A stretch of 64,000 nt of DNA from positions 67,197 through 131,196 of the forward strand of contig DASXVQ010000136.1 in assembly GCA_036504155.1 (NCBI GenBank), given 5' to 3'. The notes under the pieces were generated by a model. It was not told where the DNA came from, did not search any database, and saw only the letters and a list, made by a program, of their open reading frames with translations. The position numbers and the translations under genes are program-made. Source of the DNA: JACRCT01 sp036504155. Lineage in GTDB: Bacteria; Myxococcota; Myxococcia; Myxococcales; UBA5297. Each line of letters opens with the position of its first letter. Position 1 is the first letter of the stretch. Positions 25,421-32,952 of the stretch are shown here, one piece after another.

Positions 25421-26536
25421 TCAGCCCTCGCTGGCCAGCTTCTCCAGGTCGAGCTGATCGATGCGCTCGACCCAGCCGAAGGGATCCGGCTCCTCGCCGT
25501 GCTGCATCTTGGTCAGGTAGTCGTAGAGCCGCTTGGCGAGGGCGCCGGTCTGGTTGTCGCCGATGACGGTCTCCTTGCCCTTGTACGAGAGCAGGCCGAC
25601 CGGCGAGATGACCGCGGCGGTGCCGGTGCCGAAGGCCTCCAGCAGCTGCCCGCTCTTGGCGGTCTCCAGCACCTCGTCGATGCTGATGCGCCGCTCGCTG
25701 ACCTTCATGCCCCAGCTCTTGGCGATCTGGATGACGCTGTCGCGGGTGACGCCGGGCAGGATGGTGCCGGCCAGCGGCGGGGTGACCAGCTCGTCCTTGA
25801 GGTGGAAGAAGATGTTCATCGTCCCCACCTCCTCGACGTAGCGGTGCTCGATGGCGTCCAGCCAGAGGACTTGGCCGTAGCCCAGCGAGGCCGCCTTCTT
25901 CTGGCCCTGCAGGCTGTGGGCGTAGTTGGCCCCGGTCTTGGTCTCGCCCAGGCCGCCCTTCACCGCGCGCACGTCCTCGTCGGAGACCCAGATGCGCACC
26001 GGCTTGAAGCCCTCGGGGTAGTAGGCGCCCACCGGGCCGACGATGGCGTAGAAGGCGTACTCGTCGCCGGGGCGCACGCCCAGGAACGGGTCGGTGGCGA
26101 TGAGCGTCGGGCGGATGTAGAGCGAGCAGGTCGGGTCCTGGGGGATCCAGTCCTTCTCCAGCAGCACCAGCGTCTTGATCGCGCGGCCGAAGAATTCGAC
26201 GTCGACGGGCTCCATCGTCAGCCGCTTGGCGCTGTTGTAGAAGCGCTCGGCGTTCTTCTGCCAGCGGAACAGGTAGATGCCGCCGTCCTTGCCGCGGTAG
26301 GCCTTCAGGCCCTCGAAGATCTCCTGGCCGTAGTGCAGGCACATCGCAGCCGGATCGAGCTGCAGGGAGCGCATCGGCTCGATGCGGGTCAGGTTCCAAC
26401 CGTTGGCGCGGTCGAACTCGGACGCGAAGAAGTGATCCGAGAACCACTTGCCGAAGCCCAGCTTCTTCAGATCGGTGGGCTTCGCGCGCATTGCGTTGGT
26501 GCGCACTCGCCGGATGGCGATTCGCTTGTCGGCCAT
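25421..26536 (-). CDS. ilvE: Branched-chain amino acid aminotransferase (class IV)
   Basis: This PLP enzyme interconverts leucine, isoleucine and valine with their 2-oxo acids. The 371-residue length and the long N-terminus match the eukaryote-type BCAT group, not the 309-residue E. coli type. Key segments are the GQEIFEGLKAYR motif, SLYIRPTLIA, the PLP lysine at about residue 200 in GETKTGANYAHSL, and FGTGTAAVISPVG. The ATG at 26536 follows GGGAAGG. It stands alone between an outer-membrane protein gene upstream and the remnant region downstream. Confidence 0.93.
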   Translation of the reverse strand: MADKRIAIRRVRTNAMRAKPTDLKKLGFGKWFSDHFFASEFDRANGWNLTRIEPMRSLQLDPAAMCLHYGQEIFEGLKAYRGKDGGIYLFRWQKNAERFYNSAKRLTMEPVDVEFFGRAIKTLVLLEKDWIPQDPTCSLYIRPTLIATDPFLGVRPGDEYAFYAIVGPVGAYYPEGFKPVRIWVSDEDVRAVKGGLGETKTGANYAHSLQGQKKAASLGYGQVLWLDAIEHRYVEEVGTMNIFFHLKDELVTPPLAGTILPGVTRDSVIQIAKSWGMKVSERRISIDEVLETAKSGQLLEAFGTGTAAVISPVGLLSYKGKETVIGDNQTGALAKRLYDYLTKMQHGEEPDPFGWVERIDQLDLEKLASEG

Positions 26537-26763
26537 GATGTGGTGCCTTCCCTAAGTTCGCGCCAGCGCTCTCGCCCTGGAGACGGCCTGGCGGCCATAA
26601 GAGTCCCCGATGTGGCGGCCCGCTCTGCGCGCCCTGGTCAGGCTTCCGATCGGTCGAGGTGCGAACGACAAGGCGGGCCGTCGAACCGGGAGCCGGGGCG
26701 CGAGCGGGACGAAGAATAGACCCCTCGCTTGGCCCCCGGCAACCTGGCAATCGCCTGGACGAC
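26537..26763. other. Intergenic stretch upstream of ilvE
   Basis: No gene is seen here. Together with the neighbouring terminator and its flank it makes up a gap of about 320 bases. It must contain the ilvE promoter, but I could not pick out convincing -35/-10 boxes or an operator. Confidence 0.5.
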
Positions 26764-26806
26764 AAAAGGACGGCCGGGCAGCGCCTGTCGCGCCGTCCGG
26801 CCGTCC
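26764..26806 (-). terminator. Intrinsic terminator of the outer-membrane protein gene
   Basis: GGACGGCCGG pairs perfectly with CCGGCCGTCC (ten pairs, 19-base loop). On the minus strand it is followed by TTTTG. It lies about 50 bases past the stop of the gene at 26856. Confidence 0.75.
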
Positions 26807-26855
26807 TCGTCGGCCCGCCCCGGGAAGGCCCGGGGCCGGCCCCTCCCGCGCCCCG

Positions 26856-27449
26856 CTAGAAGACCGCGGAGGCGGTCAGCGCCGCCTGCCAGGCGCTGGG
26901 GTGATCGCTGACGACCCCCGCCGACCCGCCCACTCCCGGGTTCCAGTCGAAGGTCCCGCGGGCGCCGACGCGCACCGGCGAGTTGAGCAGGAAGTCCGCC
27001 CCGACCCCCAGCGGGATCTCGCCCTCGAAGCTGCTGTCCCAGCCGGTGGTCGCCTTGTTGCCGCCAGCGGCGAGGAAGTCGGCCGCGAGGCCCGCGAAGG
27101 CGTAGGGCCGCCACGGGATCGGCGCGACCAGCTGCGGCCCGGCCTTGACGTCCGCCTGGACGCGGTTCGAGCTCAGGCGGCTGTCGGTCCCCGAGATGCC
27201 GTTGCTGTTGCCGATGTAGCCCAGCTCATAGGAGAGGAACGGCAGCGCGTTGTAGGCGGCCATCACGCCGTACGACGGGCCGACGTTGGTGGTCGCGCCC
27301 GCCGCGTCTCCGGTGTAGCCGCCGATGCCTCCCTGCAGGTTCACGTCGAACTTCTTCTCCGCGTTGTCGCCCTCGTAGTACATGCCCTGCGCATGCGCGA
27401 GGGCCGGCACGGCGAGCAGCGCCGCGACGAGCCACGTCCAAGGTTTCAT
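26856..27449 (-). CDS. Predicted outer-membrane beta-barrel protein
   Basis: The 197-residue protein has a signal peptide (about 1-21, cleaved after AHAQ). It then shows alternating hydrophobic strands rich in Gly, Ala and aromatics, and ends in Phe (ASAVF), the usual outer-membrane insertion signal. Size suggests eight strands, like OmpW/OmpX-type or porin-like barrels; the exact family is not recognised. The start follows GGAGGGGGAA. A clear terminator follows, and the gene appears monocistronic. Confidence 0.8.
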   Translation of the reverse strand: MKPWTWLVAALLAVPALAHAQGMYYEGDNAEKKFDVNLQGGIGGYTGDAAGATTNVGPSYGVMAAYNALPFLSYELGYIGNSNGISGTDSRLSSNRVQADVKAGPQLVAPIPWRPYAFAGLAADFLAAGGNKATTGWDSSFEGEIPLGVGADFLLNSPVRVGARGTFDWNPGVGGSAGVVSDHPSAWQAALTASAVF

Positions 27450-27571
27450 GGTTCCCCCTCCCGCGCGCCCGAGCCTCGATGCGCGCTCGACTCCCTACCG
27501 CTCGAATCTGGAGGGTTGGCCCCGGAAGGGCAACGACGCCGAGCCGGCCAGCCGCCTCGACGCGCGGGCGC

Positions 27572-27605
27572 AAAAAAAGGGCCCGCTCGAGTGCAGCGGG
27601 CCCTT
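27572..27605 (-). terminator. Strong intrinsic terminator
   Basis: An 11-base perfect stem (AAGGGCCCGCT / AGCGGGCCCTT) with a seven-base loop runs into seven T residues on the minus strand. It lies 31 bases past the stop of the secreted protein gene at 27637. This is the clearest terminator in the window. Confidence 0.9.
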
Positions 27606-27636
27606 CCTTCCGCGTCGTGCGCCGTCGCTTTGGGTG

Positions 27637-28224
27637 CTACCGGCCCGACGGCTCCGCGGCCTGCTTGAGCGAACGGACCTCCAGCGGCAGCTCGGCGACC
27701 GCCGAGCCGTCCAGGCTGAAGACCACCTTGTAGGTGCCCGGGCCGTGGACCTTGACCGAGGCGAAGTCGAAGAGCACGTCCGCCCACTCGCCGTCGAACC
27801 AGACCGTGCGCGACACGCTCGCCAGCTCGGTTCCGTTGGGCATCTTGATCTGGATCTTGACCCGCGTCGGGGTGCGGTCGGGCGAGACCACGCGGGCGCA
27901 CGCCTTGAAGGCCGGCAGCGCCGCGGGCAGCTTGGGCAGGCTCACCGAATCGATGGGGTCGGTGGCCTTCAGGCCGCGGCCGCTGGCGACGAAGCTGCGG
28001 CCCACCTGCGCCTCCTCGAGGCGGGCGGGCGCGAGCTTGATGGTGGTGGACTCGGGGGCGTCGCGCGCGACCAGGTCGGCGTCCCGCTCGGTGGAGCGCA
28101 GCTGGCCCTCGACCTTGGGCACACCCGGCAAGTTGATGGGCTGCAGCTTGACCGGCGCCTGGAACTGCGGCGTCTCGATCTTGAGCGAGGTGAGGGTCAA
28201 GGCCAGCAGCAGAGAGGTCATCAT
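27637..28224 (-). CDS. Secreted protein of unknown function
   Basis: The 195-residue product begins MMTSLLLALTLTSLKI, a short secretory signal. The rest is beta-rich. Residues about 90-180 resemble an Ig-like fold, with SPDRTPTRVKIQIKMPNG, a WFDGEW segment and GPGTYKVVFSLDG strands. No catalytic motif or Cys pair is present. The start at 28224 follows GGGGGAG; an upstream start adding 25 residues would destroy the signal peptide. It lies 144 bases from the VKOR-DsbA gene on the same strand and could be one of its clients, but that is speculative. Confidence 0.75.
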   Translation of the reverse strand: MMTSLLLALTLTSLKIETPQFQAPVKLQPINLPGVPKVEGQLRSTERDADLVARDAPESTTIKLAPARLEEAQVGRSFVASGRGLKATDPIDSVSLPKLPAALPAFKACARVVSPDRTPTRVKIQIKMPNGTELASVSRTVWFDGEWADVLFDFASVKVHGPGTYKVVFSLDGSAVAELPLEVRSLKQAAEPSGR

Positions 28225-28368
28225 GGTCGTCGTCTCCCCCGTCGCTTGGCGAAGCCCTCGGCCAGGGCCCCGCTCGCAAGGTGGCACACCATACGACATT
28301 TCCCGCCATGGTGGTAGAGGGTGCGACCAGGGGGCGTGCCGCGACGGGACCGGCAGCGATAACGCCAG

Positions 28369-29517
28369 CTATTTCGCGGCGTTGAGCCGCCTGTCCAGCT
28401 CCTGGGCGCTGAGCTGGCCAATCTGGAGCTCGCCGCCGACCACATAGCTTGGCGTGCCCTTGATGGCGTGCTTGCCGGCCTGGGACAGGTCGGCCTGGAG
28501 GTGCTCGGCGACCGTCTGCGACTCCAGGCACGCCGCGAACTTGCCCGCGTCGAGGCCCAGCTTGGCGGCGAGCGCCTCCACGTCCAGGCCGGGCTTTCGC
28601 TGGCCCAGGAAGAGGAGGTCGTTCATCTCCCAGAACTTGCCCTGCTCGCCGGCGCAGACCGCGGCCTTGGCGCGCTGGCAGGCAAAATCGTGGAACGAGC
28701 CCTTGATGACCGGGTTGCAGGCCTGGTCGAGCGGATAGTTCTTGTGGACCAGGCGCACGCGGTCGGCGCGGGCCCCGACGAGCTCGCGCAACTTGCGGTG
28801 GGCCCCGGAGCAGAACGGGCACTGGTAGTCGCTGTACTCCTCGATGACGAGCTGCGGCGAGCGCGCCCCGATCCACGGGCTGCCGCTCTCGTCCACGCCG
28901 GTCTCGAGCGTGCCCGGGCCGATGGGTCCGGACTGCTCCCAGTAGCGCGGGTAGAGCGTCCAGGTGCCGCCCAGCGCCGTCAGCGCCAGGACCACCAGGG
29001 TGATCGTCAGCCCGGGCTGGCTCGCGAGCGCCCTCGCGTCCTCCTTGAGCGCGGCGACGGCTCCGACCTTGCGCACCGCGAGGAGGGCGAACCCGAACAG
29101 CGTCAGGTTCACCATCCACGAGCCGATGCACATCAGGCACATCGACTGGATGACGAGCTTGCTGACGACCAGCAAGGCGACGGAGACGACGACCGAGAAG
29201 CTCGCGAGCAGGAGCATCAGGCCCCGCCCCAGCGAGCGGCGGAACAGGCCCCAGGCGGCGACCGCGCCCATCGCCAGGTAGCCGAACAGGCCCCAGATCG
29301 AGACCGGCAACCCCAGAAAGACCGACCAGTCGCTCAGCGCGACGGTGTCGCAGTTCACTTCCTTGGAGATGGCGCAGAAGCTCTGGTAGCGGGGGTTGGT
29401 GTGGACGTTGAAGTGGATGCTCGTCAGGTCGGCGGCGACGGCCAGGCCCACCAGGCACAGCACCACGGAGGCGATGGGCAGCCAGCGCGGCGGCTCGCTC
29501 TGGGGGCGGGTGTCCAT
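28369..29517 (-). CDS. VKOR-DsbA fusion disulphide-forming protein
   Basis: This single 382-residue protein combines both halves of a disulphide-making pathway. Residues about 12-190 form a VKOR membrane domain with five hydrophobic helices, the loop cysteines Cys48 and Cys56, and the quinone-side pair CLMC at 127-130. Residues about 215-382 form a periplasmic thioredoxin-fold DsbA/DsbG-like domain with CPFC at 233-236 and a cis-proline loop near KGTPSYVV. It should oxidise periplasmic thiols and pass electrons to quinone. In a cell rich in c-type cytochromes this is relevant to envelope redox control. The start follows CGGAG. Confidence 0.92.
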   Translation of the reverse strand: MDTRPQSEPPRWLPIASVVLCLVGLAVAADLTSIHFNVHTNPRYQSFCAISKEVNCDTVALSDWSVFLGLPVSIWGLFGYLAMGAVAAWGLFRRSLGRGLMLLLASFSVVVSVALLVVSKLVIQSMCLMCIGSWMVNLTLFGFALLAVRKVGAVAALKEDARALASQPGLTITLVVLALTALGGTWTLYPRYWEQSGPIGPGTLETGVDESGSPWIGARSPQLVIEEYSDYQCPFCSGAHRKLRELVGARADRVRLVHKNYPLDQACNPVIKGSFHDFACQRAKAAVCAGEQGKFWEMNDLLFLGQRKPGLDVEALAAKLGLDAGKFAACLESQTVAEHLQADLSQAGKHAIKGTPSYVVGGELQIGQLSAQELDRRLNAAK

Positions 29518-29685
29518 GCACGGGCTCCGAAAGACCGAAGGCGCTTGCTTTACGGGAAGCGCGCGGCGCGGTCAACGATTGTCCCCGACCGGACAGCCCT
29601 CGCCCGCGCGCCCCGTCCGGCTGGCCGGCCCGGCGCGGTCCGGTTAGCTCACCTTCCAGCGAGGGGGCTTTCGCGGGGGACGGGG

Positions 29686-30909
29686 ATGGAGCTGGCGACG
29701 AATCCGAGTCTCTCGAACCTGTCGCCCCCCGCCCGGCCCTCGGCGCGGCAGTCGGACCGGCTGGTGAGGGCGGTGCTGGAGCTGTCGCGGCAGAGGGACC
29801 TGCGCGGGGTGATGGACGTCGTCCGGGTGGCGGCGCGCGACCTGACCGGCGCCGACGGCGTGACCTTCGTCCTGCGCGAGGGCGAGCTGGTCCACTACGC
29901 CGAGGAGAACGCCATCGCTCGGCTGTGGAAGGGCCAGCGCTTCCCGGCCAGCGCCTGCATCTCGGGTTGGGTGATGGTCCACCGCACGCCCGCGCTCGTC
30001 GAGGACGTCTTCGCCGACGAGCGCATCCCCGCCGACCTGTACCGGCCGACCTTCGTGAAGAGCCTGGCGATGGTCCCCATCCGCGCCGAGGACCCGCTGG
30101 GGGCCATCGGCGCCTACTGGGCCGACCCGCACCTGGCCAGCGAGACCGAGATCGAGCTGCTGCAGTCCCTGGCGGAGTCCTCGGCGCTGGCCATGGAGAA
30201 CGCCGAGCTGCACCTGGAGCTGCAGCGGGCGGTCTCGGCGCGCGAGGAGTTCAGCGCCATCGCCGCGCACGAGCTGCGCACGCCGCTGACGCCGCTCAAG
30301 ATGTTGCTCGAGGTCCTCTCCCGCGACCCGGGCCAGGACCCCGAGGACCTGCAGCGCCGGCTCGCGCGCATGCAGGGCCAGGTCTCGCGCCTCGAGCGGC
30401 TCGCCGAGCACCTGCTCGACGACACGCGCCTCGCCAACGGGCACCTCCTGCTCGACCTCCGGGAGACGGACCTGGCGGAGCTCGCCCTGCAGGCCGCGCA
30501 GCGCCACCGGGAGGACTTCGCCGCGCGGGGCACGCCGCTGTCGGTCGACGCGCCGGAGCCGGTGCTGGGGCTGTGGGACGCCTCGAGGCTCGACCGGCTG
30601 CTCGAGAACCTGCTCTCCAACGCCCTGCGCTTCGCCCCGGGCCTGCCGGTCACCGTCTCGGTCGGCCTCGCGGACGACGGCCGGGCGGTCCTCGCCGTCG
30701 CCGACCAGGGCCCGGGCATCCCCGCCGAGGCGCAGGAGCGGGTCTTCGGGCGGTTCGAGCGCGCCGCGCCCCTGGCGCACTTCGGCGGCTTCGGGCTCGG
30801 CCTGTGGATCGTCCGGCAGGCGGTCGACGCGCACCGCGGCGAGGTCCTGCTCGACAGCGCCCCTGGCCGCGGCTGCACCTTCCGCGTGCTGCTGCCGCTG
30901 CGCCGCTGA
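29686..30909 (+). CDS. Soluble GAF-domain sensor histidine kinase
   Basis: The 407-residue cytoplasmic protein has a GAF domain (about 30-175), a dimerisation/phosphoacceptor domain with His195 in AAHELRTPL, and an ATPase domain (about 285-407) with the N box LLENLLSNALRFAP, DQGPGIP and FGLGLWIV. There is no transmembrane segment, so it senses a cytoplasmic ligand or redox state. No response regulator is adjacent, so the partner must be encoded elsewhere. The ATG at 29686 follows a GGGGGACGGGG run. It is divergent from the VKOR-DsbA gene. Confidence 0.9.
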   Translation: MELATNPSLSNLSPPARPSARQSDRLVRAVLELSRQRDLRGVMDVVRVAARDLTGADGVTFVLREGELVHYAEENAIARLWKGQRFPASACISGWVMVHRTPALVEDVFADERIPADLYRPTFVKSLAMVPIRAEDPLGAIGAYWADPHLASETEIELLQSLAESSALAMENAELHLELQRAVSAREEFSAIAAHELRTPLTPLKMLLEVLSRDPGQDPEDLQRRLARMQGQVSRLERLAEHLLDDTRLANGHLLLDLRETDLAELALQAAQRHREDFAARGTPLSVDAPEPVLGLWDASRLDRLLENLLSNALRFAPGLPVTVSVGLADDGRAVLAVADQGPGIPAEAQERVFGRFERAAPLAHFGGFGLGLWIVRQAVDAHRGEVLLDSAPGRGCTFRVLLPLRR

Positions 30910-30999
30910 AAGCCGATTGCGCCCCGCCGCCGCGCCGCCTACTCTCCCCGCCCGATTCGCACCGGGAACCCATCTCCTCTTCTTGGGAGCGCGACGACG

Positions 31000-31572
31000 A
31001 TGAACCGTGATCAGGGCCTGGCCCTCGTGAAGAGCCGGCTGGGCGACACCGCCACCACCAAGCACTCGCTGGCCGCCGAGGCCTGCATGCGCAAGCTGGC
31101 CCAGCGCTTCGGGGAGGACGTGGAGCTGTGGGGCCTGTCCGGCCTCGTGCACGACGTCGACCTGGACGTCTGCCAGAACGACCTGGCGCGCCACACGATC
31201 GTCGGGGCCGAGGTGCTCAAGCAGAACGGCGCGCCGGAAGCGGTCGTGCAGGCGGTGCTCGGGCACAACGACAAGGCCACCCGCGTCACGCGCATGGACA
31301 AGGCGCTGTGGGTGGTGGACCCCACCACCGGCTTCATCACCGCCGCGGCGCTCATCCGCCCCTCGAAGTCGACCTCCGACCTCACCTCCGACTCGGTGAA
31401 GAAGCGCATGAAGGACAAGCGCTTCTCGGCGGCGATCAACCGCGACCAGATCAAGGCCTGCAAGGAGCTGCTGGACCTCGAGCTCGACGACTTCCTGGGC
31501 CTGTGCATCCAGGCGATGGACGAGATCCGCACGGAGCTGGGCCTGGCCGGCGGCGGCGCGCCGGCCCCGTGA
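31000..31572 (+). CDS. HD-domain phosphohydrolase
   Basis: The 190-residue protein is a compact HD domain. His22 (TKHS), His51-Asp52 (GLVHDVD) and Asp107 (WVVDPTT) supply the H...HD...D metal ligands. Small HD proteins of this kind are often annotated as HDIG or hydrolase; the substrate is not known and may be a nucleotide or phosphorylated metabolite. The start follows GGGAG. Its TGA overlaps a possible GTG start of the next gene, giving a likely operon of HD protein, membrane protein and GDT1 transporter. Confidence 0.88.
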   Translation: MNRDQGLALVKSRLGDTATTKHSLAAEACMRKLAQRFGEDVELWGLSGLVHDVDLDVCQNDLARHTIVGAEVLKQNGAPEAVVQAVLGHNDKATRVTRMDKALWVVDPTTGFITAAALIRPSKSTSDLTSDSVKKRMKDKRFSAAINRDQIKACKELLDLELDDFLGLCIQAMDEIRTELGLAGGGAPAP

Positions 31573-31601
31573 CCACCGACGCCGGGCGCGGGAGCGCCAC
31601 C

Positions 31602-32207
31602 ATGGACAAGACGCCGAAGATCCTGGGCATCGTCGGCATCGCGCTCGGGGCCCTCACCAGCGTGTCGAGCACCGTCGGCCTGGTGGCGCAGCCGGTGTTG
31701 AAGCGCGCCATGAGCGCCTTCTCGCAGTGGGCGGACCAGCTGCCGCAGCAGCCCGGGCAGCCGCGGATGGGCGACCTGATGGACCGCACCGCCGAGGCCC
31801 TGGAGGCGACCCGGCCCTACCAGCTGGCCCAGTCCGGCGCGATGCTCGCGCTCTCGGTGGCCCTCCTCGTCATCGGCATCGCCATGCTCCAGCGCAGGAA
31901 GTGGTCGCGCCGCGCGGCAATGGGCTGGGCGGTGGCGGCGCTGGCCTTCGTCCCGGTGATGATCTGGATCCAGGCGTTCGTGATCCAGCCGATGACCCAG
32001 GAAGCGGTCTACCGGTCGATGCCCCAGGTGCCGCAGGCCCAGCTCCGCTTCCAGGGCTTCCTGCGCTCGTTCCAGGCGGCCTCGGCGGCGGTGGGGACCG
32101 TCACCTTCTACGCCCCCTTCCCCGTCGTGCTCTTCGCGCTGCTCAAGAGGAAGAAGTCGATGACCTGGTTCGAGCCCGAGCGGGACGTGGAGACGGTCGC
32201 GCCATGA
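31602..32207 (+). CDS. Predicted membrane protein, middle gene of HD-GDT1 operon
   Basis: The 201-residue product has about four hydrophobic helices: residues about 8-28, 82-98, 105-125 and near 170-185. A soluble loop (about 30-75) between the first two contains PQQPGQPRMGD. I do not recognise the family. ATG at 31602 follows GGGAG at good spacing. A GTG at 31569 overlapping the upstream stop is an alternative start that adds 11 residues. The stop overlaps the next ATG as ATGA, so expression is coupled to the GDT1 transporter. Confidence 0.75.
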   Translation: MDKTPKILGIVGIALGALTSVSSTVGLVAQPVLKRAMSAFSQWADQLPQQPGQPRMGDLMDRTAEALEATRPYQLAQSGAMLALSVALLVIGIAMLQRRKWSRRAAMGWAVAALAFVPVMIWIQAFVIQPMTQEAVYRSMPQVPQAQLRFQGFLRSFQAASAAVGTVTFYAPFPVVLFALLKRKKSMTWFEPERDVETVAP

Positions 32208-32803
32208 ACCTCGAGATCTTCCTCTCGACCTTCGGGATGATTTTCCTGGCGGAGCTGGGCGACAAGACCCAGCTGACCGCCGTGGCGCTCGCCGCACGCT
32301 TCCCGTGGAAGAAGACCTTCGTGGGCCTGGCGGCGGCGTTCGCGCTGCTCAACGCCTTCGCGGTGGCCATCGGCGAGGGCCTGTTCAAGGTGGTCCCGCT
32401 CGGGTGGATCCAGGCCGGCTCCGCCGCGCTGTTCCTGTTCTTCGGCGCCAGCACGCTCCTGAGCAAGGACGACGACGGCGACGAGGACGGCGAGAAGAAC
32501 GGCAAGGGGAAGGCGCGCGGCCCGGTGGCCACCGCCTTCACGCTCATCCTGTTCGCCGAGCTGGGCGACAAGACCCAGCTGGCGACGGCCAGCCTCGCGG
32601 CGCAGCACGCCTCGCCGTGGACCGTCTTCGCCGGATCGACCCTGGCGTTGTGGCTGGTCTCGCTCATCGGGCTCTTGGTGGGCGCCCAGGTGGCGCGGCG
32701 CGTGCCGATGGTCTGGGTGCGGCGCGCGGCGGGCGTCACGTTCCTGGGCTTTGGCCTGTGGACCGCCTGGAGCGCGGTGCACACGCTGCGCCTGGTGGGC
32801 TGA
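32204..32803 (+). CDS. GDT1/TMEM165 (UPF0016) family cation transporter
   Basis: The 199-residue protein has six predicted helices in two inverted halves. Each half carries the family signature: E17-LGDKT-22 and E119-LGDKT-124, whose acidic residues bind the cation. Known members move Mn2+ or Ca2+ against H+; in bacteria Mn2+ export is the best-supported role. The halves are joined by an acidic/basic loop (about 87-105, DDDGDEDGEKNGKGK). It is coupled to the upstream membrane protein gene by an ATGA overlap. Confidence 0.92.
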   Translation: MNLEIFLSTFGMIFLAELGDKTQLTAVALAARFPWKKTFVGLAAAFALLNAFAVAIGEGLFKVVPLGWIQAGSAALFLFFGASTLLSKDDDGDEDGEKNGKGKARGPVATAFTLILFAELGDKTQLATASLAAQHASPWTVFAGSTLALWLVSLIGLLVGAQVARRVPMVWVRRAAGVTFLGFGLWTAWSAVHTLRLVG

Positions 32804-32952
32804 ACGCTCGGGAGCGGGAGAGGTCGCCGGCGTCGCCGGAGGTGACAGCCCCCTCGCACCCATATGATCGTTGCGGGCCAGCCCGTGACGCAGCTCACGA
32901 AACCGAGCCAAGCCCGGACCCCACCTCGAGATTCAGCCCGCCCGGAGCCCCC

